From the NCBI GenBank assembly GCA_047495785.1, contig JBLDXI010000033.1, forward strand, positions 868,001-932,000: a DNA stretch of 64,000 nt. Direction: 5' to 3'. The DNA comes from Lepidodermella squamata (lineage: Eukaryota; Gastrotricha). Both the position numbers and the translations under genes were made by a program. Position 1 is the first letter of the stretch, and each line of letters begins with the position of its first letter. The notes under the pieces are model-generated. The model searched no databases, was not told where the DNA came from, and was given only the letters and a program-made list of their open reading frames with translations. Positions 1 to 8,012 of the stretch are shown piece by piece.

Positions 1-251
1 ACCTCATACTTCGTTTTACAAATATCGCATATGGGATTTCCAAGGCTGTCTCGTTTTGTCACCTCAGCTCCAATAGTCTGTTGCAAGCAGTGTTTATGGA
101 TATACCCCACAGTTCCGCGGCAAGCGCAGAAGCCTGAGTACAGAGGATCGGGCTGTGTTACAAAGCAGAGCCATTTGTTCGACGCTTTCAACCCTTCCAA
201 ACAGATGCGGCAGGTGATTTCATCGATGTCTAAATAATCATGGCTGCTCAT
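1..251 (-). CDS. RING-CH membrane E3 ligase, 3' part beyond window
   Basis: The minus strand is open from an ATG at 249-251 to the window edge, giving about 83 codons with no stop. They contain a RING-CH (C4HC3) zinc finger: CRIC near residue 14, then FCACRGTVGYIHKHC and a final CDIC pair before the edge. The order and spacing match the complete RING-CH genes that follow at 425-2857, so this is the next member of the same array, continuing to the left. RING-CH fingers recruit E2 enzymes and membrane-anchored members ubiquitinate other membrane proteins. The membrane segments expected after the finger lie outside the window, so membrane anchoring is inferred from the paralogues. A TATA-like motif lies about 50 bp upstream. 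Confidence 0.85.
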   Translation of the reverse strand, partial: MSSHDYLDIDEITCRICLEGLKASNKWLCFVTQPDPLYSGFCACRGTVGYIHKHCLQQTIGAEVTKRDSLGNPICDICKTKYE

Positions 252-299
252 GATAAAGATGAACCATAAACAATTTTTGGGCAATAGAAAGCTGGGTCA

Positions 300-309
300 T
301 TATAAATAT
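300..309 (-). promoter_or_regulatory. TATA-like box of the left-edge RING-CH gene
   Basis: On the minus strand the sequence reads AATATTTATA, ending about 50 bp upstream of the ATG at 251. That leaves room for a 20-25 nt leader, as expected for a TATA promoter. No other core element is evident. Confidence 0.35.
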
Positions 310-424
310 TCCGTGGCCTCTCCTGAGTTGTTAAAAACACAGATAAGTTCGCATGATAAGACTAAGCCTGGCAACACAAGTGAAAAAGATAACCTCTCGA
401 GGCATTGTTATCTATTAATTTACT

Positions 425-1126
425 TCAATAGGTAACATGAATCACAAGGCTGCTGAGGTTTTCATCTATTTGAGGTTCATCCTTTTTGCCGTCGTCTACA
501 TTGGAACTTATGCAGCTCGTGATTCTGATTTCACAATTTAAACGGCGAAATTCGTTCCACCACCACCTCCGAGAGGCTATTGCCGTGAGAATTAGCATGA
601 AAATGCAATAAAGGGAGGCTGGTACTGTGACGAAGACTGTAACAAAAGCTTGAAACATGAAGAAAAGATTCGAAATATCAAGGGGGCGAATCTCCCGAAG
701 AGAATGAGATCGTTGGCTTGCATGATCAAAACTTGTTTCATTGTGTCCATAGTTGTCGGCTGCAGTGGAAATGTCCCATTTCGCGACAACCAATATCCAA
801 ATTTGAGCGGCGGAAACTAGGAGAAGAATTGTCAAAATTGCGAAAATCCTAACGTGTCTCATGTCAATTCTCGGCAAGGACCATTCGCGTACGGATTTGA
901 AGCACTTGTCGATTTTAACTCGATATGGCTGCTTGCATAACTCGCAATGCGGCAGGCCAATGTAATCGAAAGTCTTAGCAGTGAAGGCAGCATTAGAGAT
1001 GACCATTTCCAAACATTGCCGGTGGGCAAAACCAATCGAACCTCGACAGCCACAGAATTCTGTGCAAAGCGGGCCTTTCGCCTTCTCATGGCCACTCAAG
1101 CAAATTCGGCAGCATTCCGACTGCAT
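425..1126 (-). CDS. RING-CH membrane E3 ligase
   Basis: A 233-residue intronless gene. The longer frame opens on TTG, so the start is placed at the ATG two codons in. Residues 5-66 are a RING-CH finger: CRIC, FCGCRGSIGFAH, QC and CELC. After a basic stretch (SVREWSLPR) come two hydrophobic segments at about 92-115 and 155-185, separated by a loop with an NET glycosylation sequon; this is the MARCH-type layout with both ends in the cytosol. The expected role is membrane-bound ubiquitin ligation; targets are unknown. Unlike six of its paralogues in this window it lacks the C-terminal FxxPPV motif and ends in an acidic Ser-rich tail, so it is a divergent member. It is co-oriented with the neighbours at 1-251 and 1329-2857. 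Confidence 0.9.
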   Translation of the reverse strand: MQSECCRICLSGHEKAKGPLCTEFCGCRGSIGFAHRQCLEMVISNAAFTAKTFDYIGLPHCELCKQPYRVKIDKCFKSVREWSLPRIDMRHVRIFAILTILLLVSAAQIWILVVAKWDISTAADNYGHNETSFDHASQRSHSLREIRPLDISNLFFMFQAFVTVFVTVPASLYCIFMLILTAIASRRWWWNEFRRLNCEIRITSCISSNVDDGKKDEPQIDENLSSLVIHVTY

Positions 1127-1328
1127 GTCCAAGTTAGCCTATCAACGCGATAAAAAGCTGTTTTGCACTAGAGAGAGGGAGAATGGTATGGCACGTGTGG
1201 GTGATACTAACTATTGATGCCTCCCACCTATGGCGTATTTACATACACCAATTCGATTCCGCTCATTAACGATTCATGTGCAAAAAAAACGATACCGAAA
1301 TGCATTGTTTTATTGACATGCTTTCCAA

Positions 1329-2018
1329 TCAAAATTTTGAAAGGCTTTCGCGCTTTTGACGAATTTCTATAACCGGGGGCGATTTGAACCTCAGTTGTGA
1401 CTTTTCGTGATTTCCTTCCCAGAATAACAGCAACCACTGCCTGTTCTCCCTCCCTACCACGAGAACAAGTCCGAGAAATAGAAACAGCAAGATTGATACG
1501 TAAAGTGAATAGCTCATCATTTCCAGAAAAACAAGCATAGAATCACTGTAGCTCGAAGAGTTCTGCCGAGATAACACCGGATTCGTAACATTGGTATCGG
1601 ATTGCTGCAGAACAGTTGAATTGATGTTGCGATTGGCATTGATTCGTTCAAAATTCGCCCATAAACCGACTGCAACGAAAGCAGCAGTGACTAGAAAGCT
1701 GACCAGCAAAAACCGGCAGAACTTGTGAAGTTTTGGAACTTGCCACAGCCAAACAGGTTTCAGCGATTTTTTAACATGAATTTGGAACCGTTGTTTGCAA
1801 ATTTCACAGCACGGCTTCTTCTTGTTATCGAGCTTGACTGAGCCAGACGTTAGAACCAGCGTTTCCAGGCAGGTTTTATGGATGTGGCCAATCGATCCTC
1901 GGCATGAGCAAAATTTGGCGTAAAGAGGGCCTGAACTATCGTCGTCTTCGCAACCGCTTAAACAAATTCTGCATCTAACCGTGGTTTGAAAACTGTCGGC
2001 TCTCTGCCTCTCAGCCAT
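1329..2018 (-). CDS. RING-CH membrane E3 ligase
   Basis: A 229-residue intronless gene starting at ATG 2016-2018. The RING-CH finger spans about residues 15-78 (CRIC, FCSCRGSIGHIH, TC, CEIC). The basic linker VKKSLKPVWLW is followed by a first membrane segment at about 100-122, a luminal or extracellular loop of about 45 residues with several N-glycosylation sequons (NST, NVT, NSS), and a second segment at about 170-192. The cytosolic tail carries FKSPPVIEI, a motif shared with five other RING-CH genes here. It is the second complete member of the left array. The function is membrane-anchored ubiquitin ligation by family; the substrate is unknown. Confidence 0.92.
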   Translation of the reverse strand: MAERQRADSFQTTVRCRICLSGCEDDDSSGPLYAKFCSCRGSIGHIHKTCLETLVLTSGSVKLDNKKKPCCEICKQRFQIHVKKSLKPVWLWQVPKLHKFCRFLLVSFLVTAAFVAVGLWANFERINANRNINSTVLQQSDTNVTNPVLSRQNSSSYSDSMLVFLEMMSYSLYVSILLFLFLGLVLVVGRENRQWLLLFWEGNHEKSQLRFKSPPVIEIRQKRESLSKF

Positions 2019-2203
2019 GCTATTATTTAATTTCTAGCTATAACACTTGTGTAGTGGCAGTGTTGAGTGTTGCCTTCCATTTTTTGTAGTATGTAGCTTT
2101 GTGTTTTTTGCTTGCACGCACAAAGAAATGACCTAGACCGAAATTAGGTAAACTCCAGGTGAAAAACTTTCCTTTATTTACGCAAGACTGGATAAAAAAA
2201 CAA

Positions 2204-2857
2204 TCACACTGAGCTTATTTCATCAACTACCACTGGAGGCATTTTAAAGCTTTGAATCTTGTTCTCGAAATTTCGTTTCTTGAACATCCCACACCATTCT
2301 TCCCGCTTCGTCGAGATTGTGTAGACAATGAAAATTAAGCAGACCAAGCATATAGGCAGGGTGAAGAATAGGCTCAACGCGGCCAGATAAAGAAAGACGT
2401 AGCCGAAAAGTATCACAAGAGTTTGGAATGACCCAACTTTCCCGATAGCGACAGAATCGACGGTTTCGTTTCCGGCGCTGTCAGTTTGCTCATCGCCAAT
2501 TTCCGTTTGGTTGAGGCTGATTGCCGACCACAAGCCCAGAGCAACGAGACAGACTAGTAACAGGGTCACGAGAACAGTTTTAACCTCATGATCGTGTAAT
2601 GAAGGCAAGCTCCACCGTTGAGGCGGCTTCATCCGGCGAATGATGGTTATTTGAAAATTGTTGCGACAAATTTCGCACTGAGGCTGTTCGAGGAGATAAC
2701 TTGCAGAATCAGAGGACGGATTCATGGCCTTCTCGAGGCATCTCTTATGGGCGAAACCAATCGAACCTCGGCAGGAGCAGAATCCATTGTAGAGTTTATC
2801 TCTGGTCCTGCTTTGCCTTTTGCTGAATAAACAAATTCTGCAGAAATTCTCCGGCAT
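2204..2857 (-). CDS. RING-CH membrane E3 ligase
   Basis: A 217-residue intronless gene starting at ATG 2855-2857. RING-CH finger at about residues 6-66: CRIC, FCSCRGSIGFAHKRC, CEIC. The linker MKPPQRWSLPSL is close to those of its neighbours. Membrane segments lie at about 92-112 and 145-185, the second being long and possibly re-entrant. The loop between has NQT and NET sequons. The tail contains FKMPPVVVD, the shared C-terminal motif. It belongs to the tandem array with the three genes to its left; the spacer to the next gene is only 185 bp. Confidence 0.92.
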   Translation of the reverse strand: MPENFCRICLFSKRQSRTRDKLYNGFCSCRGSIGFAHKRCLEKAMNPSSDSASYLLEQPQCEICRNNFQITIIRRMKPPQRWSLPSLHDHEVKTVLVTLLLVCLVALGLWSAISLNQTEIGDEQTDSAGNETVDSVAIGKVGSFQTLVILFGYVFLYLAALSLFFTLPICLVCLIFIVYTISTKREEWCGMFKKRNFENKIQSFKMPPVVVDEISSV

Positions 2858-3298
2858 GGGGTCACGGTGAGTTTATTCGAGTGAAAATGTGTTCGTAATA
2901 CCCGCGGGCAGAAGAAAAAAAGCCACGTGTTTAAAGGTATATGGGTGCATCTCGACAGAGAGCACGTAGGTGTTATTATTCAAGTATTGTAATTTAATGC
3001 ATGTAAAAACGTATTTATTAGTGGAGTTCGGCATTCATTTGAATGCATTATTTTTATTTCTTTTATTATATCACATTTCAATTGCTACACGTGAACACAT
3101 TGTAAGCTAAAAGCTAGGATGCGGAGGAAACTTCAATTTAATCTATATAATCAAATATTTCGTAGACCGGAGGCAGCACTAGAATCTGTGAATAGCTTGT
3201 TTGAGGCAGTTTCAAGGCGATAAGTAAAACGTGGGTTTCTACGTAAATTGAAACAAGGCTTGTTTCTTAATTCAAATCTATTTTGCTTGCGTTGCAGC

Positions 3299-3306
3299 CT
3301 GTATAT
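3299..3306. repeat. Left 8-bp target-site duplication of hAT MITE
   Basis: CTGTATAT, matched perfectly by 3760-3767 on the other side of the element. Confidence 0.9.
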
Positions 3307-3759
3307 CAGGGCTTCTTAATACCTGACCCTCGGCGACCCCAAAATTTACATTCTCACCAGGCTGCGACCCCTACCGATTTTTTTTTATTTTTATGGTTTT
3401 TTGGTGTAGCAAAAGATGCCTCAAATTCCGAAATTCTACGACAAAATGGTAAAATATTGCACAATTTCGATCCATTTTTCTAAAAATTTCCTGAAACTTC
3501 TACATATATAAGGTTCCAAGCCGCATTTTCGACCGGTTTTAAGTCAAATATTGTGGGTGGCGAGCGAAGCGAGCTTTAGCTGACGCTATTTGTCAATAAT
3601 TTTCTGGAAAAGTGACCATAAAATGGATCAAATCTTCTAATTTTTTAGTTTTATCAAAGTGATCAGTCGACCCCCGCGACCCTTGGACCGGTCCGCGACC
3701 CCTCAAAAATTGGCCCGCGACCCCCGTGGGGGTCGCGACCCACCGTTTGAGAAGCGCTG
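3307..3759. mobile_element. Non-autonomous hAT element (MITE), 453 bp
   Basis: The left end begins CAGGGCTTCTTAAT and the right end, read on the minus strand, begins CAGCGCTTCTCAAAC; the rest of the right end is the GGGTCGCGACCCCC type of terminus typical of hAT elements in many animals. The element is flanked by a perfect 8-bp direct repeat, CTGTATAT, at 3299-3306 and 3760-3767, exactly the target-site length of hAT transposons. There is no transposase frame inside, so it depends on a copy elsewhere. The two ends have diverged after the first ten bases, which suggests an old insertion. Confidence 0.92.
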
Positions 3760-3767
3760 CTGTATAT
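3760..3767. repeat. Right 8-bp target-site duplication of hAT MITE
   Basis: CTGTATAT, identical to 3299-3306. Confidence 0.9.
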
Positions 3768-4012
3768 GATTAAAAATGTAACACACAGAAGATACCGCAC
3801 TCCCCTGCTACAGTAAATATGGGCCTTGTTTACTTACAATGAACTTACAATGACGCAATGAACTTATCTTCAGCTCGTGTATGACCCACCCGTCTTTCAT
3901 GATAATTGGTGTAAAAACGGTATAACTAACGTGTAATCTGCTAAAACTCCCAGCCATTCCGATAAAACCGCAAGAGACCTTTATACCATTTAAGCACTAC
4001 GACCCTAAAATA

Positions 4013-5170
4013 ATGGCAACTGAAGGCAAGGTTATCCGATGTAAGGCTGCTATTTCATGGGGAGCAAACGAGCGCCTCAAAATCGAAACTATAGAGGTTG
4101 AACCGCCTCGTAAGGGCGAGGTGAGAATCCGAGTTCACTCGGCCTCCATCTGCGCCACGGACTACACTCTATCAAAGGGCATCAGTGTCGGCTACCCAAA
4201 ACCCATTTTCCCCGTAATCCTGGGCCACGAATGCGCTGGCGTTGTCGAAAGTGTTGGCGAGGGCGTGACAGCCCTCAAGCCTGGTGATTACGTAATGCCG
4301 TGTTCGGCGCCCCAATGTCGGAAATGCGAACGCTGCCTTGGTAACCGAAGCAACGCCTGCGAAACGCGGGACGAAAACCTCGGTGATGGGTACATTGAGC
4401 TAGACGGGAGTGAGCAACGATCTACCCGATACAAATGCAACGGTCAGCAAATTTTTCATTTTGAAGGCGTGTCAGCATTCAGTCAATACATTGTTTGCCG
4501 GGAGGCTTCTGTCGCTAAAATAAGCGAAAAAGCCCCTCTGGACAAAATTTCACCGGTTTCTTGCGGGATTGTAACAGGCTATGGGTCAGCTGTCCACAGT
4601 GCTCAGGTCACTGAAGGATCAACTTGCTCAGTTTGGGGTCTTGGAACAGTGGGTCTAGCCGCCTTAACCGGTTGCCGTAATCAGAAGGCTGGAATAATTA
4701 TTGCAATCGATTCGAACCCGGAAAAGCTCGAACGAGCATTACGAATCGGCGCAACTCATGCTTTGAATCCTACAGACCCTGAATTCGAAGCTAAAATGCT
4801 TGAGATAACGAAGGGTCAAGGCTGTGACTTCGCGATCGAATGCGTTGGCCGCGTTGATGTGATTAAGCAAGCTATCGCTACGACCAACAAACTCTGGGGT
4901 AAAACTGTCATAGTTGGGGCGGCCCCTGCTGATGCGGTTCTTGAAGTTGGCAACTCTGTTCAGTTTCTTTTCGGCAGGTCTTTGACTGGGTCTTGGATGG
5001 GGCATAAAAAGTCGCTAGATCATGTTGCTGAGCTCGTCGAAGAGTGTTTGGCTGGTCGTATCCCGCTTGATGAGATTGTAACTCATAGGCTAAACCTGGC
5101 AGATATCAATGATGGGTTTGAGTTACTGCGAACTGGAAAATGCGTGAAAACTGTCATTAACATGCTCTGA
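4013..5170 (+). CDS. Zinc-dependent alcohol dehydrogenase (class III / ADH-like)
   Basis: A 385-residue intronless medium-chain dehydrogenase, close to the usual 370-380 residues. The catalytic zinc ligands are visible: Cys in ICATDY (about 47), His in GHE (about 71) and Cys in VSCGIVTGYGS (about 183). Structural zinc cysteines lie in PQCRKCERC and SNAC. The Rossmann motif is GLGTVGLA (about 210) followed by Asp in IAIDSNPEK, which favours NAD. The FHFEGVSAFSQY segment matches the class III / ADH type. The likely reaction is NAD-linked oxidation of alcohols (or S-hydroxymethylglutathione if truly class III, which I cannot decide). It is convergent with the minus-strand tandem RING-CH gene and shares no obvious function with it. 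A related promoter-like block occurs at 6807-6880. Confidence 0.93.
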   Translation: MATEGKVIRCKAAISWGANERLKIETIEVEPPRKGEVRIRVHSASICATDYTLSKGISVGYPKPIFPVILGHECAGVVESVGEGVTALKPGDYVMPCSAPQCRKCERCLGNRSNACETRDENLGDGYIELDGSEQRSTRYKCNGQQIFHFEGVSAFSQYIVCREASVAKISEKAPLDKISPVSCGIVTGYGSAVHSAQVTEGSTCSVWGLGTVGLAALTGCRNQKAGIIIAIDSNPEKLERALRIGATHALNPTDPEFEAKMLEITKGQGCDFAIECVGRVDVIKQAIATTNKLWGKTVIVGAAPADAVLEVGNSVQFLFGRSLTGSWMGHKKSLDHVAELVEECLAGRIPLDEIVTHRLNLADINDGFELLRTGKCVKTVINML

Positions 5171-5190
5171 AATTGTGAAAACAACGGAAA

Positions 5191-5196
5191 TTTATT
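5191..5196 (-). promoter_or_regulatory. Polyadenylation signal of the tandem RING-CH gene
   Basis: AATAAA on the minus strand, 45 bp past the stop of the gene at 5241-6356. It lies inside the 3' UTR of the convergent dehydrogenase, so the two transcripts overlap. Confidence 0.5.
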
Positions 5197-5225
5197 TTAT
5201 GATTTTTTCGCTCGTCATTTCAAAT

Positions 5226-5231
5226 AATAAA
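5226..5231 (+). promoter_or_regulatory. Polyadenylation signal of the dehydrogenase
   Basis: AATAAA 56 bp past the TGA at 5168-5170, only 10 bp before the end of the convergent gene. Confidence 0.5.
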
Positions 5232-5240
5232 TTTTTGAGA

Positions 5241-6356
5241 TCAAAATGTTATTGTAGACCAAGTTGAGGCTAGAGATGAAGTTGTCTGCGTTCTTTGGAG
5301 AGGCGCGACAGTGGAAATTCGATGTCCCCCGAGTAATGGGTTGTTGCTGTCTACAGAGCCGCGACTTCCTTCAGACGTCATCGCCTTGTGTCTGGCATCG
5401 ATTTTGACAACAGGCGGCATGTTAAAATCCAGAATCTTTAGCTCTGTATTCTCGTAGCAAATATTCCACATTAAAGCAATGCAAAAACACAGGAAAAGAA
5501 TGCCAGCCATTTGGAAGACGACGAACGAGGCGGTGAAAAGCCAGCACTTCTCCTTTGACATTTCAGGTAATGTGATGTTGACATTGAAGACGGAATCAAC
5601 CGATCGATTGCTTGCGTTACTCGGTTTTGAAATCGCTAGACTATTTGAGGAGGGTTTGCATACCCTAAGGCTTAGGTCACTCAGTCCAGGAACTGCAAGG
5701 GCGACAACAATGAAGGAGAGAAGGGTCATAAGAAGGTAGCCACGAACGGAACACGTCCAGCCTTTCAGAGGTTTTAGCTTCTTACCCAGTTGGAATTGAT
5801 AAACCTCTCGACACAGGTCGCAAGTCGGCCTTCCCTGGTCGTCGAACTTAGCAGAGGGCGATGAGATGACCAGTTCCAAACATTTATGATGAGCATAGCC
5901 GATTGAGCCCCGGCAAGCACAAAAATTGCTGTAAAGGAATGGATCGTCGGTTTCAGTATTTTCCAACTGACAGATGCGGCATTCTTGGCCGAATACACTG
6001 ATTGAAGTAGAAGATCGTGTGACTGTTTCAGAAATGCTGTGCTGAGGTTGGACTAAAAGCGAAATATGAGCAGTACTAGGTCTCGGGATGTTTGATTGAA
6101 AGCAGCCAGTTCGGAAAGGTTGCCGACACAGCTCACAACACCGTCGGCCTAACGCATCGAGTCTCAGCGTCACAGTTGTTGCCTGCATGTACTTTTCGAG
6201 GCAGGTTTTATGGGCGTAACCAACTGAACCTCGGCATGAACAAAACCCACTGTAGAGGGTACGTTCATCGCCATCGCCACTGCCCTGTAGGCATATTCGG
6301 CATTGTTTGTTCGGAGCATCTAGTGACAGCTGTGTCTGCTCGCGCGTGGGCATCAT
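5241..6356 (-). CDS. Tandem RING-CH membrane E3 ligase with two zinc fingers
   Basis: A 371-residue uninterrupted frame starting at ATG 6354-6356 (a second ATG follows directly). It carries two complete RING-CH fingers: residues about 19-83 (CRIC, FCSCRGSVGYAHKTC, CELC) and about 126-190 (CRIC, FCACRGSIGYAHHKC, CDLC), joined by a Ser/Thr-rich linker of about 40 residues. Only the second is followed by the family's basic linker and two membrane segments (about 208-230 and 275-300), with several N-glycosylation sequons between. The tail has FNMPPVVKI and continues about 55 residues beyond it, Ser/Thr-rich. The simplest origin is fusion of a tandem copy whose membrane part was lost. Two RING-CH domains in one protein is not the usual architecture. 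Confidence 0.92.
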   Translation of the reverse strand: MMPTREQTQLSLDAPNKQCRICLQGSGDGDERTLYSGFCSCRGSVGYAHKTCLEKYMQATTVTLRLDALGRRCCELCRQPFRTGCFQSNIPRPSTAHISLLVQPQHSISETVTRSSTSISVFGQECRICQLENTETDDPFLYSNFCACRGSIGYAHHKCLELVISSPSAKFDDQGRPTCDLCREVYQFQLGKKLKPLKGWTCSVRGYLLMTLLSFIVVALAVPGLSDLSLRVCKPSSNSLAISKPSNASNRSVDSVFNVNITLPEMSKEKCWLFTASFVVFQMAGILFLCFCIALMWNICYENTELKILDFNMPPVVKIDARHKAMTSEGSRGSVDSNNPLLGGHRISTVAPLQRTQTTSSLASTWSTITF

Positions 6357-6796
6357 TATTTAAGTGGCGAAATGCAAATGCATCATTTTGCTTTTTAGTT
6401 ATAGAACGTGCGAAATATCCGAATGAAATTATTCGATTTTACTCTACGCATACAGGTATATGCTTTATTTCGGTGCATTTCCGGCGCCGTTGCCATAGCG
6501 CGTGTGACTCTGGCCGAATCACGCATAAATTGCGTGTTGCTAGGCGCGTGACGTCCCGGCCGGAATCAGGAGCCGGAGGTGAGGAACTAACGCTTGGTTT
6601 GAATGCCCGCTGACCCTCTCAGATGAGAGTAAAATCGATGCGGAAAGGAAAACCACGTGCTTTAAAATATCGCGATCAAACCTGCCATTTGCCATTGGAA
6701 AGATGCTAACTTTGATGGCACTGAATAGCTAAGGCATAGCTAACCTGGCTAACGCTCTGAAGCCTGGCCAGCCACTAGCTCCAATGAGCCGAATAA
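6357..6796. other. Intergenic, no gene seen
   Basis: Upstream of the tandem RING-CH gene. A GC-richer patch lies at about 6520-6620; no coding or RNA gene is evident. Confidence 0.5.
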
Positions 6797-6900
6797 TATT
6801 GGGCAATTTGTAATTCTGATGTGCTAAAAATAAGTCGAATTTAACAAAAACCGCAAGAGACAATCATTGCTTAAATATGCATAGTTTAAATAGATGGACG
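6797..6900 (+). repeat. 104-bp direct repeat, copy 1
   Basis: Identical over 104 bp to 7172-7275 and diverging at once on both sides. It contains AAAACCGCAAGAGAC, also present just upstream of the dehydrogenase at 4013, and TTTAAATA near its end. The period to the second copy is 375 bp. Confidence 0.95.
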
Positions 6901-7171
6901 TCAAATGGTGCGCCCGCTGGCGCCTAATACTGCACCCGGAAAAATGCGAAACAATGATTTTTGGTTTTTATAATTCCTTACCCTCGATTCAACTTAGGTT
7001 AGGCCCGCGAAAAATCAAACAGGTTCAGCAACTGAAGTACCTCGGTCTTCACCTCAACCCGCGACTCAGCTGGGACACCCAGTTGTCGGCAATTTCATCC
7101 AAAACCAGGCCGAGGGCCGGCATGTTACGCGGTATTATGGCTCGAAAAGTCTTGCCAACCAAGCTCGGCAT
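6901..7171 (+). mobile_element. Truncated non-LTR reverse transcriptase fragment
   Basis: An open frame of about 90 codons (reading from 6894) contains the C-terminal part of a non-LTR retrotransposon reverse transcriptase: WCARWRLILHPEKCE, then LKYLGLHLNPRLSWD, as in jockey-like elements. Both ends are cut: no catalytic YADD box upstream, and no 3' UTR or poly(A) downstream. It sits exactly between the two 104-bp repeats. Non-LTR insertions are normally truncated at the 5' end only, so loss of both ends suggests capture of a fragment at a break rather than normal integration. Confidence 0.8.
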
Positions 7172-7275
7172 TATTGGGCAATTTGTAATTCTGATGTGCT
7201 AAAAATAAGTCGAATTTAACAAAAACCGCAAGAGACAATCATTGCTTAAATATGCATAGTTTAAATAGATGGACG
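7172..7275 (+). repeat. 104-bp direct repeat, copy 2
   Basis: Exact copy of 6797-6900, on the right side of the reverse transcriptase fragment. Confidence 0.95.
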
Positions 7276-8012
7276 ACATAACACACTTAGATATAGGATC
7301 CCAGTCGGGAGAGTCAGGCCTATTGTCGGTTTATAGGCCTGGAAAACGCCCAACAAGTTGCAATATTTTAGCGCATTTTTCGAGAATTTTCAAAAATTGA
7401 ACAATCGAAACAGAACAAGAAACTTTCACGCCACGCATCTCCTTAATGCACCTCCTCGTCTTGCTGCTTTCCCCGAAGCAGGATGGATAGTTTCCGTGAG
7501 TTCATTTCTCAGAAAAGATCATGTGCCAGAATGATAGGTATTAGGTAATATTTCATTTGTCCAAAGAGTACTAAAAAGATGATCCAAAATAACTTCACGC
7601 GAACCAAGCTAAAAATAAATGGCGTCAATTTCTTCTCCCCACGTTTCCCGTGTCTAAAAATTCAGATCTCAGATTGAATCATATCAACAGATAACCAAAT
7701 CTGCATTATAGATTGTATTTGATCAATACTTTTTAATACTGAAAATAAACAATTCGATCAAGAGTTAAGTTATCATCGTTTAACAGCTAGATAGATTCGG
7801 AACAAATTTCGAACTTCAAATCTTGGACGGAATCACGTCAATTTCAAGACACGGTGCTAAAAGCGGGAAGCATTTCATCCTGTCTTAAAACCATAAAAAC
7901 ATCGAGGGCGTTGTATCATGTTGTCGCAAAATCAATGCACAGGAAAAGCCCCCGCTATGTCGAAGACAACCAGTAAAAGATGTTCCAAGTTCATAGAAGT
8001 TTTTGATTTCAA
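7276..8012. other. Upstream region of first GABA-B-like receptor
   Basis: No coding sequence or RNA gene recognised. AT-rich stretches at about 7690-7760 could be promoter sequence, but no clear TATA box at a proper distance from 8013 is seen. Confidence 0.4.

Larger units (their letters stand above)
2858..4012. other. Intergenic, holds a hAT MITE
   Basis: Between the RING-CH array and the dehydrogenase. Apart from the MITE at 3307-3759 I see no coding sequence. The last 60 bp before 4013 contain TTTATA at about 3980-3985, too close to the ATG to be a confident TATA box. Confidence 0.6.
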
